This document shows positions 1 through 10,401 of a stretch of 64,000 nt of DNA, piece by piece. Below the pieces are notes generated by a model, which had not been told where the DNA came from, made no database searches, and saw only the letters and a program-made list of their open reading frames with translations. This stretch comes from Aegilops tauschii subsp. strangulata (Eukaryota > Streptophyta > Magnoliopsida > Poales > Poaceae). How positions within the stretch are numbered: position 1 is the stretch's first letter; the number at the start of each line of letters is the position of its first letter. Location: NCBI RefSeq assembly GCF_002575655.3, contig NC_053035.3, positions 372,907,792 to 372,971,791 on the forward strand, given 5' to 3'. The position numbers and the translations under genes are program-made.

Positions 1-23
1 GCCTCTAGGGCATATTTCCAACA

Positions 24-36
24 GTCTCCCACTTGC
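24..36 (-). other. polypurine tract of the Angela-like element
   Basis: On the minus strand the purine-rich GCAAGTGGGAGAC directly precedes the 3' LTR start at base 23. This is where plus-strand DNA synthesis is primed in LTR retrotransposons. Confidence 0.75.
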
Positions 37-57
37 ACTAGAGTCAATAATCTAGTC

Positions 58-166
58 CACATCACCATGTGATTAACACTCATAGGTCACATCACCATGT
101 GACCAACATCCAAAGAGTTTACTAGCGTCAACAATCTAGTTCACATCACTATGTGATTAACACTCA
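58..166. repeat. three copies of a 25-bp repeat next to the polypurine tract
   Basis: The motif cacatcaccatgtgattaac recurs three times, near 58, 88 and 142, with a base change or two. Each copy contains the small palindrome-like core CACATnnnnATGTG. The repeats sit in the 3' untranslated part of the Copia element. Confidence 0.8.
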
Positions 167-199
167 ATGAGTTCTGGTTTGATCATGTTATGCTTGTGA

Positions 200-2950
200 G
201 AGAGCTTATTAGTCAACGGGTCTGAACCTTTCAGATTCGTGTGTGCTTTACGAATATCTATGTCATCTTGTGGATGCTACCACGCGCTACTTGGAGCCAT
301 TTCAAATAACTGCTCTACTATACGAATCCGGTTTACTACTCAGAGTCATCCAGATTAGTGTCAAAGTTCGCATCGACGTAACCCTTTACGACGAACTCCT
401 TTTCACCTCCATAATCGAGAAAATCCTTAGTCCACTAGTTACTAAGGATAAGTTCGACCGCTGTCATGTGATCTATTCCCGGATCACTATTGTACCCCTT
501 GACCAACTCATGGCAAGGCACACTTCATGTGTGGTACACAGCATAGCATACTGTAGAGCCTACATCTGAAGCATAGGAGACGACCTTCGTCCTTTCTCTC
601 TCTTCTGCTATGGTCAGGTCTTGAGTCTTACTCAATACTCACACCTTGTAACACAGCCAAGAACTCCTTCTTTGCTGATCTATTTTGAACTCTTTCAAAA
701 TCATGTCAAGGTGTGCGTTCTTTGAAAGTATCATCGGGCGTCTTGATCTATCTCCATAGATCTTGATGCCCAATATCTAAGCAGGTTTTATCCAGGTCTT
801 CCTTTGAAAAACTCCTTTCAAACAACCCTTTATGCTTTCCAGAAATTTTACATCATTTCGGATCAACAATATGTCATTCACATATACTTATCAGAAATGT
901 TGTAGCGCTCCCACTCACTTTATTGTAAATACAAGTTTCTAACAAACTTTGTATAAACCCAAAAACATTGATCACTCCATCAAAGCGTATATTCTGACTC
1001 CGAGATGCTTGCTCTAGTCCATGGAAGGATCTTTGGAGCTAGCATACCTTTTAGCATCCTTAGGATTGACAAAACCTTTCTGATTGTATCACATACAACC
1101 TTTCCTTACGAAAACTGGTAAGGAAACTTGTTTTGACATCCATCTGCCAGATTTCATAAATGCAGCTAATGCTAACATGATTCCGACGGACTTAAGCATC
1201 GCTACGGATGAGAAAATCTCATCGTAGTCAACTCCTTGAACTTGTGGAAATACTCTTTGCCACAAGTCGAGCTTCATAGACGGTAACATTACCGTCCACG
1301 TCCGTCCTCTTCTCAAAGATCCATTTATCTCGGATTTCATGGCTTCTAACCATTTGTCGGAATATGGGCCTACCATCGCTTCTCCATAGCTCGTAGGTTC
1401 AGTATTGTCCAACAACATGATATCTCAGACAGGATCAGGTACCACTCTGAAGTAGCACGCATCCTCGTCGTCCTACGAGGTTTGGTAGTGACTTGATCTG
1501 AAGTTTCATGATCACTATCATAAGCTTCCACTTCAATTGGTGTAGGTGCCACAGGAACAACTTCCTGTGCCCTGCTACACACTAGTTGAAGTGGCGGTTC
1601 AATAACCTTATCATGTCTCCACCATCCTCCCACTCAATTCTTTCGAGAGAAACTTTTCCTCGAGAAAGGACCTGTTTCTAGAAGCAATTACTTTTGCTTC
1701 CAGATCTGAAATAGGAGGTATACTCAACTGTCTTTGGGTATTCTATGAAGACGCATTTATCCGCTTTGGGTTCGAGCTTATCAGCCTGAAACTTTTTCAC
1801 ATAAGCATCGCAGCCCCAAACTTTTAAGAAACGACAACTTAGGTTTCTCTAAATGGTGTCGTCTCAACGGAATTGCGTGGTGCCCTATTTAAAGTGAATG
1901 CGGTTGTCTCTAATGCCTAACCCATAAACGATAGTGGTAATTCGATAAGAAACATCATGGTATGCACCATATCCAATAGGGTGCAGTTATGATGTTCGGA
2001 TACACCATCACACTATAGTGTTCCAGGCGGTATTAATTGTGAAACACTTTCCACAATGTCTTAATTGTGTGCCAAACTCGTAACTCAGATACTCATCTCT
2101 ATGCATATCACAGACATTTTATCCTCTTGTCACGACGATCTTCAACTTCACTCTGAAATTACTTGAACCTTTCAATAATTCAGACTTGTGTTTCATCAAG
2201 TAAATACACTCAACATCTACTCAAATCATCTGTGAAGTAAGAACATAACGATATCCACTGCATGCCTCAGCACTCATTGGACTGCATACATCAAAATGTA
2301 TTACTTCCACTAAGTTGCTCTCTTGTTCCATCTTACTGAAAACGAGGCCTTTCAGTCATCTTGCCCATGTGGTATGATTTGCATGTCTCAAGTGATTCAA
2401 AATCAAGTGAGTCCAAACGATCCATCTGCATGGAGTTTCTTCATGCATATATACCAATAGACATGGTTCGCATGTCTCAATCTTTTCAAAAACGACTGAG
2501 TCCAAAGATCCATCTACATGGAGCTTCTTCACGCGTTCTATACCAATATGACTCAAATGGCAGTGCCACAAGTATGTGGTACTATCATTACTATTTTATA
2601 TCTTTTGGCACGAACATGTGTATCACTGCGATCGAGATTCATTTTAGGTGCAAGACCATTGAAGGTATTATTAAAATAAACAGAGTAACCATTATTCTCC
2701 TTAAATGAATAACCGTATTGTGATAAACATAATCCAATCATGCTCAACGCAAACACCAAATCTCGATGGTAGAGGGAGCATGCGATTCTTGATCACATCA
2801 ACCTTGGAAACACTTTCAACACACATCGTCATCTCACCTTTAGCTAGTCTCCATTTATTCCACAGCTTTTATTTCGTGTTACTAACACTTAGCAACCGAA
2901 CCGGTATCTAATACCCTGGTGCTGCTAGGAGTACTAGTAAAGTACACATT
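200..2950 (-). pseudogene. pol remnant (protease, integrase, reverse transcriptase, RNase H) of the Angela-like element
   Basis: Recognisable pieces appear in sense order on the minus strand, in shifting frames. At about 2571-2460 there is the GAG-pre-integrase block (WHCHLSHIGIERVKKLH, then CEPCL), which holds zinc-binding His and Cys residues. At 1630-1440 is the linker before the reverse transcriptase, and at 1410-1090 the start of that domain (EPTSYGEAM..SDKWLEAMKSEI, later QMDVKT around the first catalytic Asp). At 873-884 the catalytic YVDD box reads YVND, so the second metal-binding Asp is lost. RNase H would lie at roughly 750-200. Frameshifts and stops are frequent throughout. This is an inactive polyprotein gene. 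Confidence 0.85.
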
Positions 2951-2989
2951 CATATAGCGTATATCCAATATACTTCTGTCGACCTTGCC

Positions 2990-3769
2990 TGCCTTCTCAT
3001 CTACCAAGTATCTAGGGTAGTACTGCTTCAGTGACCGTTCCCCTCATTACAGAAGCACTTAGTCTCGGGTTTGGGTTCAACCTTGGGATTCTTCACTTGA
3101 GCAGCAAATGATTTGCTGTTTCATGAAGTATCCCTTTTGCCCTTGCCCTTCTAGAAACTAGTGGTATTTACTAACCATCAACAATTGATGCTCCTTCTTG
3201 ATTTCTACTTTCGCGGTGTCAAACATCGCGAGTTGCTCAAGGATCATCATGTCTATCCCTGATATGTTATAGTTCGTCACGAAGCTCTAATAGCTTGGTG
3301 GCAGTGACTAAGGAGAACCATCACTATCTCATCTGGAAGATTAACTCCCACTCGATTCAAGTGATTGTAGTACTCAGACAATTTGAGCACATGCTCAACG
3401 ATTGAGCTTTTCTCCCTTAGTTTGCAGGCTTAAGAAACTTGTCAGAGGTCTCATACCTCTTGACGTGGGCACTAGTCTGAAATCCCAATTTCAGTCTTCG
3501 GAACATCTCATATGTTCTGCGATGTTTCAAAACGTCTTTGGTGCCACAATTCTAAACCGTTAGCATTACGCACTGAACTATCACGTAGTCATCAAAATGT
3601 GTATGTCAGATGTTTCGCAACATCTACAGACGACGCTGAGGTTCAGCACATCGAGCGGTGCATTAAGGACATAAGCCTTCTGTGCAGCAATGAGGACAAT
3701 CCTCAGTTTACGGACCCAGTCCGCATAATTGCTACTACCAACTTTCAACAAAATTTTCTCTAGGAACAT
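2990..3769 (-). pseudogene. gag remnant of the Angela-like element
   Basis: The minus-strand frame from 3769 gives SNYADWVRKLRIVLIAAQ followed by KAYVLNAPL, the conserved N-terminal block of Angela/BARE gag (the nucleocapsid precursor that packages the RNA). Homology then continues in other frames. Around 3060-3030 a zinc-knuckle-like CFCNEGNGH is followed by a stop. Frameshifts make this a pseudogene. The next sense-direction block is the protease and pre-integrase region. Confidence 0.82.
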
Positions 3770-5083
3770 ATCTTAAACAGTAGAACTAAAGCGTATGACA
3801 TAATTTGCAAATACCTTTTGACTATGTTCATGATAATGAAGTTCAGCTGATTATTTAATGAACTCCCACTCAGATAGACATCCCACTAGTCATCTAAGTG
3901 ATACATGATCCGAGTCAAACTAGGCCGTGTCCGATCATCACGTGAGACGGACTAGTCATCATCGGTGAACATCTCCATGTTGATCGTATCTACTATACGA
4001 CTCATGTTCGACCTTTCGGTCTCTTGTGTTCCGAGGCCATGTCTGTACATGCTAGGCTCGTCAAATCAACCTAAGTGTTTCGCATGTGTTCCGAGGCCAT
4101 GTCTGTACATGCTAGGCTCGTCAACACCCGTTGTATTCGAACGTTAGAATCTATCACACCCGATCATCACGTGGTGCTTCGAAACAACGAACCTTCGCAA
4201 CGGTGCACAGTTAGGGGGAACACGTCTCTTGAAATTTTTAGTGAGGGATCATCTTATTTATGCTACCGTCGTTCTAAGCAAATAAGATGTAAACATGATA
4301 AACATCACATGCAAATCATAAAGTGACGTGATATGGCCAATATCATCCTGCGCCTTTGATCTCCATCTTCGAGGCGCGGCATGATCACCTTCGTCACCGG
4401 CATGACACCATGATCTCCATCATCATGATCTCCATCATTGTGTCTTCATGAAGTATTCTCGCCAACTATTACTTCTACTACTATGGCTAACGGTTAGCAA
4501 TAAAGTAAAGTAATTACATGACGTTTTCATTGACACGCAGGTCATACAATAAATTAAGACAACTCCTATGGCCCCTGCCGGTTGTCATACTCATCGACAT
4601 GCAAGTCGTGATTCCTATTACAAGAACATGATCAATCTCATACATCACATATATCATTCATCACATCCTTTTGGCCATATCACATCACATAGCATACCCT
4701 GCAAAAACAAGTTAGACGTCCTCTAATTGTTGTTGCATGTTTTACGTGGCTGCTATGGGTTTCTAGCAAGAACGTTTCTAACCTACGCAAAAGCCACAAC
4801 GTGATATGCCAATTTCTATTTACCCTTCATAAGGACCCTTTTCATCGAATCCGATCCGACTAAAGTGGGAGAGACAGACACCCGCTAGCCACCTTATGCA
4901 ACTAGTGCATGTCAGTCGGTGGAACCTGTCTCACGTAAGAGTACGTGTAAGGTCGGTCCGGGCTGCTTCATCCCACGATGCCGCCGAATCAAGATAAGAC
5001 TAGTAACGGCAAGTAAATTGACAACATCGACGCCCACAACTACTTTGTGTTCTACTCATGCATAGAAACTACGCATAGACCTA
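3770..5083 (-). other. leader region of the Angela-like element, no gene
   Basis: This non-coding stretch lies between the primer binding site and gag. I see no open frame with homology. It contains a 60-bp tandem duplication (listed separately) and short ATGATCTCC-type repeats near 4410-4435. Confidence 0.75.
4027..4124. repeat. 60-bp period tandem duplication in the Copia leader
   Basis: The block beginning tgttccgaggccatgtctgt occurs at 4027 and again at 4087, about 38 bp nearly identical in each copy, with a spacer of about 22 bp. It looks like replication slippage inside the element. Confidence 0.85.
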
Positions 5084-5096
5084 GCTCATGATGCCA
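5084..5096 (-). other. primer binding site of the Angela-like element
   Basis: The sense-strand sequence TGGCATCATGAGC starts two bases inside the 5' LTR boundary. It resembles the initiator-Met tRNA complement used by Copia elements (TGGTATCAGAGC), with a substitution and an insertion. Confidence 0.7.
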
Positions 5097-5097
5097 C

Positions 5098-6877
5098 TGT
5101 TGGGGAAGGTAGCAGAAATTCAAAATTTTATACGCATCACCAAGATCAATCTATGGAGTAATCTAGCAACGAGGGGAAGGGGAGTGCATCTACATACCCT
5201 TCTAGATCGCGATGCGGAAGCGTTGCAAGAACGCAGATGAAGGCGTCGTACTCGTAGCGATTCAGATCGCGGTTGATTCCGATCTAAGCACCGAAGAACG
5301 GTGCCTCCGCGTTCAACACACGTGCAGCCCGGTGACGTCTCCCACGCCTTGATCCAGCAAGGAGAGAGGGAGAGGTTGGGGAAGACTCCGTCCAGCAGCA
5401 GCACGACGGCGTGGTGGTGGTGGAGGAGCGTGGCAATCCTGCAGGGCTTCGCCAAGCACCGCGGGAGAGGAGGAGGAAGAGGGGAAGGGCTGCGCCAAGA
5501 GAAGAAGAACTTCGTGCCTTGGGCTGCCCCTTTGCCTCCACTATATATAGGGGAAGAGGGAGGGCTGCGCCCCCACCTAGGGTTCCCTCCCTAGGGGTGG
5601 CGGCAGCCCCAATCCCCATCTGGGGTGGCGGCCAAGTGGGGGGGAGAGGGAGGCACACCAGGCATGGGCCTTTAGGGCCCATCTGCCCTAGGGTTTGCCC
5701 CCTCTTCTCTCTAGGCGCATGGGCCTTGGTGGGGAGGCGCCCCAGCCCACCTAGGGGCTGCTCCCTTCTCACACTTGGCCCATGTATGCCTCCGGGGCCC
5801 GTGGCCCCTCCCGGTGGACCCCCGGACCCCTCCGGTGGTCCCGGTACACTACCGGTGATGCCCGGAACACTTCCGGTGGCCAAAACCATACTTCCTATAT
5901 ATAAATCTTTACCTCCGGACCATTCCGGAACTCCTCGTGACGTCCCGGATCTCATCCGGGACTCCGAACAACATTCGGTAACCACGTACATTTATTCCCT
6001 ATAACCCTAGCGTCATCGATCCTTAAGCGTGTAGACCCTACGGGTTCGGGAACCATGCAGACATGACCGAGACGTTCTCCGGTCAATAACCAACAACGGG
6101 ATCTGGATACGCATGTTGGCTCCCACATGTTCCACAATGATCTCATCGGATGAACCACGATGTCGGGGATTCAATCAATCCCGTATACAATTCCCTTTGT
6201 CTATCGGTATGTTACTTGCCCGAGATTCGATCGTCGGTATCCCGATACCTTGTTCAATCTCGTTACCGGCAAGTCTCTTTACTCGTTCCCTAACTCACAT
6301 CATCCCGTGATCAACTCCTTGGTCACACTGTGCACATTATGATGATGTCCTACCGAGTGGGCCCAGAGATACCTCTCCGTTTACACGGAGTGACAAATCC
6401 CAGTCTCGATTCGTGCCAAGCCAACACACACTTTCGGAGATACCTGTAGTGCACCTTTATAGGCACCCAATTACGTTGTGACGTTTGGTACACCCAAAGC
6501 ATTCCTACGGTATCCGGGAGTTGCACAATCTCATGGTCTAAGGAAATGATACTTGACATTAGAAAAGCTCTGAGCAAACGAACTACACGATCTTGTGCTA
6601 GGCTTAGGATTGGGTCTTGTCCATCACATCATTCTCCTAATGATGTGATCCCGTTATCAACGACATCCAATGTCCATGGCCAGGAAACCGTAACCATCTA
6701 TTGATCAACGAGCTAGTCAACTAGAGGCTTACTTGGGACATGGTGTTGTCTATGTATCCACACATGTATCTGAGTTTCCTATCAATACAATTCTAGCATG
6801 GATAATAAACGATTATCATGAACAAGGAAATATAATAATAACCTATTTATTATTGCCTCTAGGGCATATTTCCAACA
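5098..6877 (-). repeat. 5' LTR of the Angela-like element
   Basis: This 1780-bp LTR is bounded by TGTTGG at 5098 and CCAACA at 6877, a perfect 6-bp terminal inverted repeat. Its sense start matches the 3' LTR piece at 1-23. It carries the promoter (TATA box at 5542-5549) and a GC-rich 5' part. Open frames inside it on both strands, up to 235 codons, are by-products of GC content and not genes. Confidence 0.93.
5542..5549 (-). promoter_or_regulatory. TATA box of the Angela-like LTR
   Basis: CTATATATAG lies in the second half of the LTR in sense direction, followed by GC-rich transcribed leader. A second TATA-like run near 5896-5904 is an alternative. Confidence 0.5.
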
Positions 6878-9387
6878 CCCCCTCCCACCCCCTGCTCGGC
6901 CTCGCGCTAACGCCCACAATGCGCTTGGTTGACAGGCGCAGTGCGGACATTCTGTTTTTCCAACAATAGGACGCACGCAACCCCAGAGCCACACCCCTAA
7001 GATAGACAGGGAGGCGACGGGGTGTGACAGACTCGCCTGCGCATCCGGCGCCGCGGCATGCCGCATCGCCGCCTGCTCCAGCTCGTTCCAGGCTAGTCCT
7101 CGCAGGGGGCTGGGGAGGGGAGGTCACGACCCCCCTCCCACCCCCTACTCGGCCTCGCGCTAACGCATGCAGTGCGCTTGGTTGACAGGCGCAGTGCGGA
7201 CATTCTGTTTTTCAAACAATAGGACGCACGCAACCCCAGAGCCACACCCCTAGATAGACAGGGAGGCGACGGGGTGTGACGGACTCGCCTGCGCCTGCGG
7301 CGCCGCGGCACGCCGCGTCGCCGCCTACTCCGGCTCCTTCTAGGCTCGGCCTCGCAGGGGGATGGGGAGGGGGGTCACGACCCCCCTCCCACCCCTACTC
7401 GGCGTCGCGCTAACACACGCAGTGTGCTTGGTTGACAGGCGCAGTGCGGACATTCTGTTTTTCCAACCATAGAACGCACGCCACCCCACAGCCACACCCC
7501 TAAGATAGACAGGGAGGAGAAGGGGTGCGACGGACTCGCCTGCGCATGCGGCGCCGCTGCACGCGCGTCGCCGCTTGCTCCGGCTCATTCCAGGATCAGC
7601 CTCGCATGGGGGTGGGGAGGGGGGTCACGACCCCCCTCTGACCCCCCTGCTCAGCCTCGGGCTAACGTACGCAGTGTGCTTGGTTGATAGGCGCAGTGCG
7701 GACATTCTGTTTTTCCAACAATAGGACGTATGCAAGCCCAGATCCACACCCCTAAGATAGACAGGAAGGCGATGGCATGTGACGGACTCGCCTGCGCATG
7801 CAGCGCCGCGGCACGCCGCGTCGCCACCTACTCCGGCTCGTTCCAGGCTCGGCCTCGCAGGGGGTGGGGAGGGGGGTCACGACCCCCCTCCCACCCCCCT
7901 GCTCGGCCTGGCGGTAACGCACGCAGTGCGCTTGGTTGATAGGCGCAGTGCGGACATTCTGTTTTTCCACAATAGGACGCACGCAACCCCAGAGCCACAC
8001 CCCTAAGATAGACAGGGAGGCGACGGGGTGGGACGGACTCGCCTGCGAATGCGACGCCGCGGCACACCGCGTCGCCGCCTGCTCCAGCTCGTTCCAGGCT
8101 CGGCCTCGTAGGGGGGTGGGGAGGGGGGTCACGACCCCCCCCACCCCCTGCTCGACCTCGCGCTAATGCACGCAGTGCGCTTGGTTGATAGGCACAGTGC
8201 GGACATTCTGTTTTTCCAACAATAGGACGCACGCAACCCCAGCGCCACACCCCTAAGATAGACAGGGAGGCGACGGGATCTGACGGACTCGCCTGCGCAT
8301 GCGGCGCCGCGGCACGCCGCATCGCGGTCTGCTCCGGCTCGTTCCAGGCTCGGCCTCGCAGGGGGGTGGGGAGGGGGGTCATGACCCCCCTCCCACCCCC
8401 TGGTCGGCCACGCGCGAACGCACGCAGCGCGCTTGGTTGACAGGTGCAGTGCAGACATTATGTTTTTCCAACAATAGGACGCACGCGACCCCGGAGCCAC
8501 ACCCCTAAGATAGACAGGGAGGCGAAGGGGTGTGACGGACTCGCCTGCGCATGCGGCGCCGCGGCACGCCGCGTCGTCGCCTGCTCCGACTCGTTCCCGG
8601 CTCGGCCTCGCAGGGGGGGTCACGACCTCCCCTCCCACCCCCCCTGCTCTGCCTCGCGCTAACGCACGCAGTGCGCTTGGTTGACAGGCGCAGTGCGGAC
8701 ATTCTGTTTTTCCAACAATAGGACGCACGCAACCCCGGAGCCACACCCCTAAGATAGACATGGAGGCGACAGGGTGTGACGGACTCGCTTGCGCATGCGG
8801 CAGCGCGGCACGCCGCTTCGCCGCCTGCTCTGGCTCGTTCCAGGCTCAGCCTTGCAGGAGGGTGGGGAGGGGGGTCACGACCTCCCCTCCCACCCCCTGC
8901 TCGGCCTCGCGCTAACGTACGCAGTGCGCTTGGTTGACAGGTGTAGTGCAGACATTCTGTTTTCCCAACAATAGGACGCACGCAACTCCAGAGCCACAAC
9001 CCTACGATAGACAGGGAGGCGACGGGGTGCGACGGACTCGCGTGCGCATGCGGCGTCGCGGCACGCCACGTCGCCGCCTGCTCCGGCTCGTTCCAGGCTC
9101 GGCCTCACAGGGGGTGGGGAGGGGGGTCACGACCCCCCCTCCCACCCCCCTGCTCGGCCTCGCGCTAACGCACGCAGTGCGCTTGGTTGACAGGCGCAGT
9201 GCGGACATTCTGTTTTTCCAACAATAGGACGCACGCAACCCCAGAGCCACACCCCTAAGATAGACAGGGAGGCGACGGGGTATGACGGACTCGCCTGCGC
9301 ATGTGGCACCGCGGCATGCCGTGTCGCCACCCGCTTCGTCTCGTTCCAGGCTCGGCCTCGCAGGGGGATGGGGAGGGGGGTTACGAC
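6878..9387. repeat. GC-rich tandem array, ten copies of a ~250-bp unit
   Basis: The marker tgcggacattctg recurs at about 6944, 7197, 7447, 7699, 7951, 8200, 8452, 8696, 8949 and 9202, giving periods of 244-253 bp. Copies differ by substitutions and small indels. Each unit holds a G-rich run of the type GGGTGGGGAGGGGGG that is immediately followed by its near-complement, so it can fold into a hairpin, and the G-run can also form a quadruplex. Because the period is often a multiple of three, long artificial open frames appear on both strands; I do not call them genes. The array is bordered by Angela on the left and Fatima on the right. I do not recognise the repeat family. Confidence 0.93.
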
Positions 9388-9858
9388 TGTCGGTGTCAAA
9401 ACCGGCGGATCTCGGGTAAGGGGTCCCGAACTGTGCGTCTTAGGCGGATGGTAACAGGAGGCGGGGGACACAATGTTTACCCAGATTCGGGCCCTCTCAA
9501 TGGACGTAATACCCTACTTCCTATTTGATTGATCTTGATGATATGAGTATTACAAGAGTTGATCTACCACGAGATCGTAGAGGCTAAACCCTAGAAGCTA
9601 GCCTATGGTTATGATTTTTATTGTCCTACGGACTAAACCCTTCGGATTATATAGACACCGGAGGGGCCTAGGGTTACACAGAGTCGGTTACAAGGGAGGA
9701 GATCTACAGATCTGAATTGCCAAGCTTGCCTTCCACGCCAAGGAGAGTCCCACCCGGACACGGGACGAAGTCTTCAATCTTGTATCTTCATAGTCCAACA
9801 GTCTGGCCAAAGTATATAGTCCGGCTGTCCGAGGACCCCCTAGTCCAGGACTCCCTCA
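9388..9858 (-). repeat. 3' LTR of the Fatima-like element
   Basis: This 471-bp LTR reads TGTCGGTGTC...CCCTCA on the plus strand; in sense it is TGAGGG...GACACCGACA. A sense-strand TATA (CTATATAATC) lies near 9646-9655. The purine-rich sense stretch TTCAGGGGCTAC adjoining at 9859-9870 is the polypurine tract, which fixes the orientation. Confidence 0.9.
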
Positions 9859-10401
9859 GTAGCCCCTGAACCAGGCTTCAATGACGATGAGTCCAGCGCG
9901 CAGATTGTCTTTGGCATTGCAAGAAGGGTTCCTCCTCCGAATACTTCATAGAAGATTTTGAACACTAGGATCGTGTCCGGCTCTGCAAAACAAATTCCAC
10001 ATACCACCGTAGATAGTATAATATTCCCACAAATCTAATCTGCTGACAACTTTTCATAGCGTGACGTTCTGCCGTGGTCTGGTCATGATGAACCGTTCTT
10101 CCCAGCCTGCCACTACACGTATTGCGAGGTAGTTTTATTGGCACGTCTTGTCGAAGCAGAGATCGTGTTCCTTTTATCATGGGATTCTCATCAATACGGG
10201 TGTGGGTAACCCAATCGTGCCCATGGGTAAGACTCCTCGATTTTAGGCAGGTTCCAAACGGTCACGCGGAGGACGCTTGATATTCAACCTCTTTATAAAG
10301 GGGCCAAGGCCTGTCCTTTTCTTCTCGCGCTCGATCCTTCCCTTCCCCCACCTCGAATTCCAACACCCGAGGCTCGGGTTAAGCGCTGCGGACCTTCAAT
10401 C

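Larger units (their letters stand above)
1..6877 (-). mobile_element. Angela/WIS/BARE-like Copia LTR retrotransposon, decayed, 3' LTR cut by window edge
   Basis: The element lies on the minus strand. Bases 1-23 are the first 23 bp of the 3' LTR (sense start TGTTGGAAATATGCC), and the complete 5' LTR is at 5098-6877. Between them are a primer binding site, a leader, gag, pol and a polypurine tract in the expected order. The LTR start is the one I know from the Angela/WIS/BARE group of Triticeae Copia elements. The internal region is about 5.07 kb and no coding frame stays open for more than about 110 codons, so the element is not autonomous. The base run just right of the 5' LTR (ccccc, 6878-6882) would be one target-site copy, but the other copy is outside the window. 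Confidence 0.93.

Noticed and set aside
5284..6004. Open frames of 235 and 197 codons in the Angela LTR
   Set aside because: They lie inside an LTR on both strands, with Pro/Gly-rich translation of a GC-rich leader and no homology.
6878..9387. CRISPR-like array
   Set aside because: The unit is 250 bp and repeats along its full length. There are no unique spacers between short repeats, and the genome is a plant.
7752..9471. Long open frames (up to 210 codons) on both strands of the tandem array
   Set aside because: They repeat with the 250-bp unit, exist in several frames at once and have Arg/Pro/Ala-rich composition caused by GC content. There is no domain or start context.
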